From assembly GCA_958295935.1 (NCBI GenBank), contig OY282385.1, positions 1,364,001-1,428,000 on the forward strand: a DNA stretch of 64,000 bases. The letters are read 5' to 3'. The notes beneath the pieces are model-generated. The model made no database searches. It had not been told where the DNA came from and saw only the letters and a list, made by a program, of their open reading frames with translations. This document shows positions 18,245-25,624 of this stretch, in pieces. This stretch comes from an uncultured Dehalococcoidia bacterium (GTDB lineage Bacteria > Chloroflexota > Dehalococcoidia > Lucifugimonadales > Lucifugimonadaceae). How positions within the stretch are numbered: position 1 is the first letter of the stretch; each line of letters begins with the position of its first letter. The translations under genes were made by a program, and so were the position numbers.

Positions 18245-18949
18245 TCACCTGCGAAACAGACCCAAGAACCGATCTTCGTATTCCTCGAACAGGTCCCAGC
18301 GCTTCAACTCACGCATCACGCTAGAAGGGTCCAACCGGCCCTGCCGTGCGGCCTCGATCATCCGCTCAACCCTGCGGCGCGCGTCGTTCGGCACACCCCC
18401 CTCCATCTCAAGCATCCCTGCAGAGCGCAACTGGGAGACGTTCTTCCGAGCCGATTCATGTGTCAACTCATAGATGAACTTGATGAGAGACACGTCCCAA
18501 AGTTCGTCCACTCCAACAATCACCGCCTCCAGTCCACGATCTCGCTCATCCAGGTCCCGGGCTATGCGGTTCGCAACGTCCATGACACGGCCCGAAACTA
18601 TGTCCATACCCTCCGGCTCATTCTTGTAGGTATACAAAAGGCCCGGCGAGTCGGGACCATGCAACCTGGAAGCCTCCTGGAGGAATTGACGAGCCCTGTC
18701 GCTGAAAGACTCTGTCGTCAAAAGAAAATGCGGAGTTACCACCTGTGGCCGTTCAGCCCTCACGGTTCCATCCCTAACCACGGTCTCCACAGTCGGTGCA
18801 GGGTCCAGGTCCCTATACGCTGGCTCCGTAACCAGATGGTACCGCACAGTGGTCACGCCGAAAGTCTCAAGTGACTGACGCGGAGGACGGACGACGCGCG
18901 TGCGCTCAATCACAGAACGAAAACGTGGATCTATCTCTGGGGGCATCAC
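18245..18949 (-). CDS. Conserved protein of unknown function, last gene of DUF362 operon
   Basis: The 234-aa soluble protein is not recognised. It begins MMPPEIDPRFRSVIERTRVV, has a mixed alpha/beta middle (RYHLVTEPAYRDLD, VVTPHFLLTTESFSDRARQ) and ends with a highly charged helical region (PNDARRRVERMIEAARQGR through the C-terminal EEYEDRFLGLFRR). No signal peptide or membrane helix is visible. It starts 9 bp after the stop of the SDR epimerase gene, so it is very probably co-transcribed with it. Codon use matches the neighbours. The operon position suggests a role with the epimerase or the Fe-S protein, but no function is proposed. Confidence 0.75.
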   Translation of the reverse strand: MMPPEIDPRFRSVIERTRVVRPPRQSLETFGVTTVRYHLVTEPAYRDLDPAPTVETVVRDGTVRAERPQVVTPHFLLTTESFSDRARQFLQEASRLHGPDSPGLLYTYKNEPEGMDIVSGRVMDVANRIARDLDERDRGLEAVIVGVDELWDVSLIKFIYELTHESARKNVSQLRSAGMLEMEGGVPNDARRRVERMIEAARQGRLDPSSVMRELKRWDLFEEYEDRFLGLFRR

Positions 18950-18958
18950 ACTGTAATT

Positions 18959-19834
18959 CTAACCGCTCAACAGACGATTCAGGTCCGCCCGGACTTGGGT
19001 TAGGTAATCCCCATAGGTGTTGTCCTGAAAAGACAGGATGCTCTGGCTATGAGCTGAGTCGTACCAGCCAAAATGCCCAGGATCAACCTGGTACACCGCC
19101 TCCTCAGGATCGACCTCGACTAACTGGTAGAAGTCCTCCACGTAACGAGCCCCCGTCATGCGCCAAGATTCACCGCCGCTGACTATGTAAACCCTGCGAC
19201 CGGGGGCAGACGGCGCCGCAGCGGATGCAACCGCTCTAACCGCGTCGTCCCGATGCACAAACTCTATACGCTGCGACGCCCGAAAAGGCCAAACCGCCGG
19301 CGGTTCCTGAAACACAGGAACCGCAACGCCGCTGATCCGCAACGCTAACCAGTCCAGCATGGAATTCTGAACGATCCGCTCAGATTCCGCCTTCGAACGC
19401 GCATAGGCATCGTCCGGACATACAGGGTCGTTGCCGCCGATGATTCCATCCGCCGAGGCCGGCGGTCCATATACGCTGACAGATGAACTAAACACGAATT
19501 TGGCTCCGCACGCAGCGCGTTCAGCCTCTTCAACCAGGACCCTGGTACCATCCACGTTCACCCGGTTGGTCAAAGCTGGATCTTTCTCCGACAGCGGGGG
19601 CAGTACCGCCGCGAGATGCACGATTGCGCCGACGCCCTCGACGGCCGACGCTACGTCCGACGACGACGTAATGTCCCCCGCAGCAACTTCCACTTCCCGA
19701 TCATTGTAGAACGGCGTGAAATCAGCCGACGGCAAGTCAAACACTCGAACCCGTGCACCCGCGCCCCGCAATGTCCCGGTGACCAGCCTACCCATGCTAC
19801 CCGCCCCACCCGTCACCAGAACCGGCTGACTCAA
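18959..19834 (-). CDS. NAD-dependent epimerase/dehydratase (extended SDR)
   Basis: This 291-aa extended short-chain dehydrogenase/reductase has the nucleotide-binding TGGAGSMG at residues 8-15, Asp34 after the second strand (suited to NAD+), HLAA near 73-76, a serine-rich strand SSSVSVYGP and catalytic Tyr144/Lys148 (YARSK). The start is TTG at 19834. It overlaps the preceding gene's stop (TTGA), which indicates coupling. Such enzymes act on nucleotide sugars or other small hydroxy/keto substrates, and the substrate here is not evident. It belongs to the minus-strand operon of DUF362 protein, small helical protein, this gene and an unknown protein. Confidence 0.88.
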   Translation of the reverse strand: MSQPVLVTGGAGSMGRLVTGTLRGAGARVRVFDLPSADFTPFYNDREVEVAAGDITSSSDVASAVEGVGAIVHLAAVLPPLSEKDPALTNRVNVDGTRVLVEEAERAACGAKFVFSSSVSVYGPPASADGIIGGNDPVCPDDAYARSKAESERIVQNSMLDWLALRISGVAVPVFQEPPAVWPFRASQRIEFVHRDDAVRAVASAAAPSAPGRRVYIVSGGESWRMTGARYVEDFYQLVEVDPEEAVYQVDPGHFGWYDSAHSQSILSFQDNTYGDYLTQVRADLNRLLSG

Positions 19835-20124
19835 GTCAACACAGCGCCTGGCTCGTCGAGCTTCTTGGTCATCTCAGCGACCACGTTCTCCAACTCGGCC
19901 ACCGCACTCTCCCCACCGCCGCTCTTCAAAGCGTTCGCCGCCTTACGTGCGCGGTTGGCAAGTGGAACTCCCGCCAGAGATTTGAAGAAGAAACGATCTC
20001 GCATATTCTCCATCGCGTCAGCGGCTAGGCCAACGCGTTTGGAACAGTCGCCGTCAGCTAGTGTGTCCGCAGCAGCACGCGCATTGGCTACGGCAGCGGC
20101 TAGAAGGTCCTGAGCCCTAGACAT
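19831..20124 (-). CDS. Small helical protein of unknown function
   Basis: The 97-aa protein is predicted to be almost wholly alpha-helical, starting MSRAQDLLAAAVANARAAAD and ending in EMTKKLDEPGAVLT. It has no membrane segment and one Cys (GDCSKR). I chose ATG 20124 because the protein pattern begins there and AGGGGGA lies about 11 bases upstream. The frame is open further up to 20232, but that stretch looks non-coding. The 3' end overlaps the epimerase start by four bases. The gene lies 117 bp after the DUF362 gene. I do not recognise the family. Confidence 0.65.
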   Translation of the reverse strand: MSRAQDLLAAAVANARAAADTLADGDCSKRVGLAADAMENMRDRFFFKSLAGVPLANRARKAANALKSGGGESAVAELENVVAEMTKKLDEPGAVLT

Positions 20125-20241
20125 GCTCTGTAACAGTCCCCCTGAAGTGTGAATCCGTATTGAGTGTCCTTTGCAGAACACATCTTCCAACTCAGCCCAG
20201 CGCCCCGTTCCGGTTCTTCCGACGGGGAGCAAACAAACACC

Positions 20242-21717
20242 TTACCCTCCGCCGTGCCTGACAGCCTCTTCCCCAGGGTGCCACACCTCCTGTCCGCCCG
20301 GCTCATCCACTACCGGTATGTGAGTCCCGTCCCCGTGGTAGGGCGAATAGGAATCTGAACTCACCATGGGGCCATCGTGCAATTTTACGGGATCAAAATC
20401 CACTTCCTCCTTGCGATCAAAGCCGCGCCCATCGTGACGGTCAGACGGGAAAGGCTGGAATTTCTCGAACAGCCGTTGATAGCGCACTCGAGTCGGTCGA
20501 GGGTCCAGCGGAAAGCGGAACTTGTCATTGCCCGCAGGCTTCACGTCCACAAGACTGTACTTCCTGCTGCCCAGACCTATCACAACGCCGGTATTGATGG
20601 TCGTCTGTTCGCTGAGACCTTCGATCGCAGCCCCCGCCAAGTCAAACTTACGCTCACCAGGCTCCTCAACTCCCATCTCCTCGCTCAACGAACCCGGAAT
20701 GCCCGGCGCATGTCTGGCTTTGTCAACACACGCCTGGTCGATCGCCACGGGATCCTTGCTCGCAAACACCCCAAGGTGCGGCACTATAGGCACATCTGAG
20801 AACCCCGCACAGTCGCACTTCGGAGACACGTCAACAGCGAGGTTTATGAACCCGCACTTCGGAACTGTTTTTACCACCCCGAGAGCGGCGTCCGCTATCG
20901 CTATGTCCGTTGCATCGAACATCGCCTGCGAAGGCTCGAAGATACCGCGCGGGTTCATCACCCCCAAACAGCCCAGACAACCTATGCAAGACTCTCTGTC
21001 CCAAGCAATCTTCTCGTCCGCAGTAATCTGAAACAGCCCGTGGGGGCAACAATCCTCGATAATGCTCCACTCCGGGTCCGCATCCTTCCCCGCAAAAGCA
21101 TCAGGGTCGAACTCCACGACGCTGCCCACCCCGTAGCGGGGGTGCCTACCCATGTGGACGTTGAACTTACCGCGCTTCGACTGCGCTCCGATGCCGAGGT
21201 TCTTAATGGCGCCCCCGATAACCCCCATTCCATGTCCCTTGAAATGTGTGAGGGTGATCAGTACGTCCGCAGCAGCAATGGCCTGAGCAACGTATGCCTC
21301 GCGCAGCAGGTACCCCTCGGGCAACTCCACACGGTAGTCGCTGGTACCTATGTACCCGTCCGCACAGATGAACGGGCACCCAAGCGTCGCGTGCGTGTAC
21401 CCATTACGCGCCGCGGTCTCGATGAGATCCAGTTCATTGGCCCTGCTCGCAAACGGGCCGTAGGTCAAGGTGGTCGTGTCGCAAACGAACGGCCGCCCTC
21501 CCAGTTCTTTGACTCTGTCCGCCACGGCCCGGGCGTACACAGGCCGCAAATAGGCGCTGCTGTTCCACTCCCCGCAGTGCACTTTGATCGCAACCACGTC
21601 GCCGGGTGTAATGAGCTCATCAAAGCCTGCCGCGTCGAAAACGGTCACCGTCTTGGCGATAAGGCTCGTGTCAGCGGAATCGCTACGTGCATCCATGTAG
21701 TAAACGGCAGGTTCCAT
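20242..21717 (-). CDS. DUF362-family iron-sulfur protein
   Basis: The 491-aa protein has the DUF362 pattern: an N-terminal GDVVAIKVHCGEW segment, the THFKGHGMGVIGGAIKNLGIG loop at about 157-177, and a ferredoxin-like insert CIGCLGCLG (Cys244, 247, 250). The fourth position of a classic CxxCxxCxxxCP cluster is not Cys (Met-Asn-Pro follows). Other Cys pairs at 223-224 (DCCPHG) and later (PKCDCAGF) might complete a cluster. DUF362 proteins are uncharacterised Fe-S proteins often seen in anaerobic or CoA metabolism. It is the first gene of the operon that continues to 18245. A C-terminal extension of about 90 residues is charged and probably disordered. Confidence 0.85.
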   Translation of the reverse strand: MEPAVYYMDARSDSADTSLIAKTVTVFDAAGFDELITPGDVVAIKVHCGEWNSSAYLRPVYARAVADRVKELGGRPFVCDTTTLTYGPFASRANELDLIETAARNGYTHATLGCPFICADGYIGTSDYRVELPEGYLLREAYVAQAIAAADVLITLTHFKGHGMGVIGGAIKNLGIGAQSKRGKFNVHMGRHPRYGVGSVVEFDPDAFAGKDADPEWSIIEDCCPHGLFQITADEKIAWDRESCIGCLGCLGVMNPRGIFEPSQAMFDATDIAIADAALGVVKTVPKCGFINLAVDVSPKCDCAGFSDVPIVPHLGVFASKDPVAIDQACVDKARHAPGIPGSLSEEMGVEEPGERKFDLAGAAIEGLSEQTTINTGVVIGLGSRKYSLVDVKPAGNDKFRFPLDPRPTRVRYQRLFEKFQPFPSDRHDGRGFDRKEEVDFDPVKLHDGPMVSSDSYSPYHGDGTHIPVVDEPGGQEVWHPGEEAVRHGGG

Positions 21718-22152
21718 CGTAGCCTCCTGAACGCATCTCAGCCCTCTAAGTTTTCCCGTGGTGGAACTATACCCGAACAGAGGCGTCGATTGGAAAGCAA
21801 AATCCCCCTACTTACGCGCTGTTTATCAAATGATTATCAGCCATCTCCTCCACGCTTGAACTGTCCTTGGTCAACTCAGGCGCCGCCAGCACATGCTGCG
21901 GGCCCACTACGCGTAGTTGCTCTACAAACAGCCGACAGCCCCTGCGATGGAGGATATGCTAAAGGGATAGAGCCGGTGAAGCTGTGCAAGGGCTTGAGGC
22001 TATCTGAAGCGTTGCGGGACGAGACGGCGACCCGAACCTCCGCTACCTGTTGGAGAAGTGCGAGTTGGACGCGGCCCTGTTCGAGGCGATCGAGGACCAT
22101 CCGTAGCCGCGGGTACCGAGGCTTCGCGAGGGAGTCGGCCGCGAACGGCAGG
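21718..22152. other. Intergenic region with a possible broken gene remnant
   Basis: These 435 bp separate the DUF362 gene (its promoter side) from the 3' end of the acyltransferase gene. Apart from the possible plus-strand remnant at 21950-22107, I see no gene, tRNA or clear terminator here. Confidence 0.5.
21950..22107 (+). pseudogene. Possible frameshifted 3' remnant of an unidentified gene
   Basis: The plus strand reads GIEPVKLCKGLRLSEALRDE from about 21965. After a change of frame near 22022 it reads DGDPNLRYLLEKCELDAALF up to a TAG at 22107. The two halves join into a sequence with a natural protein-like helical pattern, but only in different frames and with no start or upstream coding sequence. 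It could be the tail of a decayed enzyme. The family is not recognised and chance cannot be excluded. Confidence 0.25.
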
Positions 22153-24006
22153 CTACTCGCCTGCCGGCTGCACGAAATGCGCTCCAACGGGACGTCTACG
22201 TGGGCCATTGAGCAGAACGCCTACCCACGTGTATCTCACGACAGCTTGGTAGATGAGCAACAGAATGGCTGTAGCCACCGCACAAAGAAGAGCGAACTTC
22301 AGAATCGCGGGAAATTCCCACTCACGTATCGTGTAGTGGAGCATGATGATCAGCGGCAGGTGGGTGACGTAGAGCCAATACGACGAATCCGATACGTAGC
22401 GCACGGCGTAGCGGCCCTTGTTCATGACGACGCGGAACAATCCCATAAATCCAAAGATCATCAGCCAGGGATACGCCGCCTGTAAGAAGACAGATACGAA
22501 CCTTTGCCATCTACCTGTTTCAAAGAGGTCTGCAAACCCGAATCCCCCAAATTCAAGGTCAATGGCTAGCGGAAAAATGACCAACACCCCAAGGGGCAGC
22601 GCCATCCACCACCCCTTGCCCACTTCCCCCGTGTCGTCCTTGTGCTCGTAGTAGAGGGCCCCAAAGCCGAAGAAGAGAGAGTAGTAAAGCAGGAGGTGGG
22701 GCAACGGTAGCAAGCCTGGGAATGTGTCGGGGCCGAAGCTAGGTACTAGTCCCTCTATCCCCATGAACCACTGTAGGCAGAACGCCATTGGAAGTATCCA
22801 AAGGTATCGGGCCAAGGACAAGACCAGTTTGCCGGACAGGACCTTGATCCACCCAAAGCGGTCAGCCGCGTAGGCGTAGATGGCAAAGAAACCAACCAAC
22901 CACAGAAGGTCCCGCAAGAACCATAGGTGGTGGAAGACGCTTGTGTGTAAGAGGTTAAAGCCGCTGTCTTCATCCTCTTGTTCCACTTCCTCTCCAAACC
23001 GGATGGTAAGGATGTCGGAATAGACCAGTTCCCAGTAGAAAGGCAAAATGAAGTCGAAATCCGCCTCTTCCCTCTCTGCTTGGCGTACCAATTCGGTGTC
23101 TATCTCCCCGGTGCCTCCGGGGTGGTTTTCCTCCTGCCGAGAGATGTCCTCCCCTGATCGAATGAGCGCTACCGCCTCCTGCCTACCCTCCGCGACCCTG
23201 TCAGCGTCGAAGGAAAATCCAATTAAGCCCAGAACATATGCGGTGGTTTCGAGGTCGATGACTGCGCTTTCCAGTGGGGTTTCCCCATTGTTGTTTTTTG
23301 CATTTACATCTGCGCCGTTTTTCATTAGGACTCGGACAACGTTCGGGTATCCGACAAACATAGCTCCGTGTAAGGCTGTGCTGCCGTCTCTGTTTCTGGC
23401 ATCGACGCTGGCGCCTTTCTGGAGCAGCAGATCGACCACGTCTTCGTGGCCGGCCATGGCTGCCCAAGAGAGGGGAATTACGCCAAAGACAGGGTCCGCT
23501 ATATCCAGGTCGGCGCCTTGGGACAGATAAAGGCCAACTGCGGCGCTATCTCCCTCTGCAGAGGCTTTCCACAAGTTTGTTTCAGTTGCGTCCTGCGGTT
23601 TCTCGGCAACCGTTTCGACTTCGGACGTCCTCTCAACAAAGCCGACGGCGCAGTTGATGGCCGGGACTACGGTGAACAGTGCAATCAGCAACGGCAGCAG
23701 CACCCGGCTAAGGCGGTGCTGGATGAGCATCGACAGACCCCTCCGACGCCAGAGCATGGCTGTAAAGAAGCCGCTCATCAGGAAGAACAGTGGCATCCTG
23801 AAGCCGTGAATGGCCGAAACCATCAGCCCAAACCAGTCCTCCTGTCGAACGTCCTCGATCACCCACCACGAGCCCGGTACGAATGCCAAAGCTACGTGCA
23901 GAACGATTCCCAGCAGCATGGCGAAAGCTCTGAGAGCGTCCAAGTCATGCCGGCGGCTTATCCCACGCAGTGCAGAAGAGGCGGTCGTCGATTCAGGGAT
24001 GGTCAT
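22153..24006 (-). CDS. Membrane acyltransferase (acyltransferase 3 type) with internal ankyrin repeats
   Basis: The 617-aa polytopic membrane protein starts like the acyltransferase-3/OpgC group: RRHDLDALRAFAMLLGIVLH with His37, then MPLFFLMSGFF at 71-81. Between the third helix and the rest of the membrane domain sits an insert of about 130-310, predicted extracytoplasmic or cytoplasmic loop. It contains three to four ankyrin repeats (LWKASAEGDSAAVGLYLSQ, LSWAAMAGHEDVVDLLLQKG, ALHGAMFVGYPNVVRVLMKN, GETPLESAV). The membrane domain then resumes (HHLWFLRDLLWLVGFF) and ends with DSSYWLYVTHLPLIIMLH. Such enzymes move acyl groups onto sugars or lipids. An ankyrin domain inside the fold is unusual. 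A diverged copy of the last ~80 codons lies at 29954-30202. Confidence 0.88.
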   Translation of the reverse strand: MTIPESTTASSALRGISRRHDLDALRAFAMLLGIVLHVALAFVPGSWWVIEDVRQEDWFGLMVSAIHGFRMPLFFLMSGFFTAMLWRRRGLSMLIQHRLSRVLLPLLIALFTVVPAINCAVGFVERTSEVETVAEKPQDATETNLWKASAEGDSAAVGLYLSQGADLDIADPVFGVIPLSWAAMAGHEDVVDLLLQKGASVDARNRDGSTALHGAMFVGYPNVVRVLMKNGADVNAKNNNGETPLESAVIDLETTAYVLGLIGFSFDADRVAEGRQEAVALIRSGEDISRQEENHPGGTGEIDTELVRQAEREEADFDFILPFYWELVYSDILTIRFGEEVEQEDEDSGFNLLHTSVFHHLWFLRDLLWLVGFFAIYAYAADRFGWIKVLSGKLVLSLARYLWILPMAFCLQWFMGIEGLVPSFGPDTFPGLLPLPHLLLYYSLFFGFGALYYEHKDDTGEVGKGWWMALPLGVLVIFPLAIDLEFGGFGFADLFETGRWQRFVSVFLQAAYPWLMIFGFMGLFRVVMNKGRYAVRYVSDSSYWLYVTHLPLIIMLHYTIREWEFPAILKFALLCAVATAILLLIYQAVVRYTWVGVLLNGPRRRPVGAHFVQPAGE

Positions 24007-24154
24007 TCGTTGATGAACAGCGGTAAATTCGCCATTACCCGATGTTTACCCGCGCTCCCGCGTAACTCTTCACTGGCCCTACCTACGACAAATAAAATGA
24101 AACTGGCCTGCGTCCCAGCGGTTGCAGTACCCGCGTTTGTGTAAAAAGAAGCAT

Positions 24155-24580
24155 CTATCCCTTTGCCGTGTACCCATCCTCGTCAACGACGCGTGTGGAC
24201 GGTTCAAGGCCGTTGGGCGTTGTGAATTCGATTCGGTTGCCCTCAGGATCATAGACGTAAAAGGCCATTTGTCCGTCGCTCCGCTTAATGGGACCTTTGA
24301 TGATTTCGTAGCCTGCGTCGCGAATGGCGGTCAGGGCCTCATCGAAGTCTTCCACCTCAAACGCGGTGTGGATGTTCCCCGGTCTGTGCTGCTCCCGTTG
24401 CACGAGGTGAATCATCGTCCCGTCCGCCACCTCAAGCCAGATCAGGCTATCCCCGCCAGCGCCCTCTTGGGCCGGCACTACTTTTAACCCGACGAGATCG
24501 CGCCAGAACTCCAACGCGTTGCGCTTGTCGCGGAACGGCATCGACTGGTGATTTATTCTGCGAACCTTGATCGGGCTCAT
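24155..24580 (-). CDS. VOC superfamily protein (glyoxalase/dioxygenase-like)
   Basis: This 141-aa vicinal-oxygen-chelate protein has two beta-alpha-beta-beta-beta modules. The first begins VRRINHQSMPFRDKRNALEF with a candidate metal ligand at His11, and includes LIWLEVADGTMIHLVQRE. The second contains NIHTAFEVEDFDEALTAIRD and ends MAFYVYDPEGNRIEF, with the usual C-terminal Glu. Metal-dependent isomerase, dioxygenase or resistance functions are all possible, and the substrate is unknown. It lies 72 bp downstream of the sugar-phosphate isomerase-like gene on the same strand, so the two may be co-transcribed. Confidence 0.85.
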   Translation of the reverse strand: MSPIKVRRINHQSMPFRDKRNALEFWRDLVGLKVVPAQEGAGGDSLIWLEVADGTMIHLVQREQHRPGNIHTAFEVEDFDEALTAIRDAGYEIIKGPIKRSDGQMAFYVYDPEGNRIEFTTPNGLEPSTRVVDEDGYTAKG

Positions 24581-24652
24581 GCGTGTACTGAAGTGACTGT
24601 TCCTACCTGAACTGAGCGAGCGACACCGAGTCGTTCTACCGCCGCCCGCGGC

Positions 24653-25489
24653 CTACCCGACTTCTTTCCGCGCATTGTCAAGAGCGTCATAGCAGAACTG
24701 GGCAGTCCACCAAGGGTCGTAATCAGGCGCGGCCGACTGATGAAAGCTGACTTCTGCATAAACCGGCAGATCCTCTAGCCCGTTGCGCCGCAGAGACGAC
24801 AGGAACAGGGGTATGTCGATCGTGCCGTCTCCGGTCAAGCAGTAACGCACCTGTCCGTTTACCTTTTTTCCGTCTTTTATGTGAACCATGACGGAGTGCG
24901 GAGCGCAGAGGTCCACACTGTGAGCCACTTCAGCGCCCTCGACGTAGAAGTGGCTGATATCTAGGTCGAGTTTCAGGTTGGGATGGTTTGTGTGTTCCAT
25001 CATCCACACAGCCTTCTCCGGCGTCTCAAAATCCGTCCCCGCGTGGGCCTCGATCGCGATTATCACGTCGTGCTCCCCGGCCAAGTCCCCCAACCTCAGG
25101 AAGGCGTCTCGTATGTGTCCTTTGCTGGATTGCCATTCCGGGGCTGAACTGCCAGGGGTTGTCGTCACCATTATCGGCGTGTCGTCGTAGTGAATGGTCT
25201 GGGCAAGGCGGAACTTGGCGCGCGCATCCTCTAGCATCGCGTCGAGTTCGCTCCCTGTGGCGCACACGTTGATCGCGCCAAAGAGGATAGGGGACGGGAA
25301 ACCAAGATCACGAGACAGGACAGCCAGCTTCTTCTGCTCGGAAACGCTAAACGCCGTGGGCGCTGTGGGCCATTCTTCCCTGACACAGATCTCAATGGCC
25401 TCATAGCCAATCTCCCTAAGTTTGGGCAAAGCTTCGAAAGGGTTTACGCTTTTCATAGCGTAAGTTGAGTAGCCGAGTTTGAATGTCAT
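24653..25489 (-). CDS. Sugar phosphate isomerase/epimerase-like TIM-barrel protein
   Basis: This 278-aa member of the xylose isomerase-like TIM barrel (AP_endonuc_2) superfamily begins MTFKLGYSTYAMKSVNPFEA at ATG 25489. The frame is open further upstream, but that part overlaps the divergent CoA-transferase promoter and lacks family features. Candidate metal ligands occur in AIEAHAGTDFE, KLDLDISHFYVEG, HSVMVHIKDGK and YAEVSFHQSAAPDYDPW. Members isomerise or dehydrate ketoses, inosose and hydroxypyruvate-like compounds, and the exact reaction cannot be read from sequence. It is divergent from the CoA-transferase operon with a 135-bp shared upstream region. Confidence 0.85.
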   Translation of the reverse strand: MTFKLGYSTYAMKSVNPFEALPKLREIGYEAIEICVREEWPTAPTAFSVSEQKKLAVLSRDLGFPSPILFGAINVCATGSELDAMLEDARAKFRLAQTIHYDDTPIMVTTTPGSSAPEWQSSKGHIRDAFLRLGDLAGEHDVIIAIEAHAGTDFETPEKAVWMMEHTNHPNLKLDLDISHFYVEGAEVAHSVDLCAPHSVMVHIKDGKKVNGQVRYCLTGDGTIDIPLFLSSLRRNGLEDLPVYAEVSFHQSAAPDYDPWWTAQFCYDALDNARKEVG

Positions 25490-25624
25490 GCGTCCGTAAC
25501 CTCTGAAATGATTGGCCAAGAAACCTTCCCGCAGTGGTAACGCCTTTCGCCCGGCGGCGGCGTTATGTACGCTCTCCATGCACTGGATGCGAACCCGCTC
25601 CGGCCATGGGAGCAAAAAACCGAA

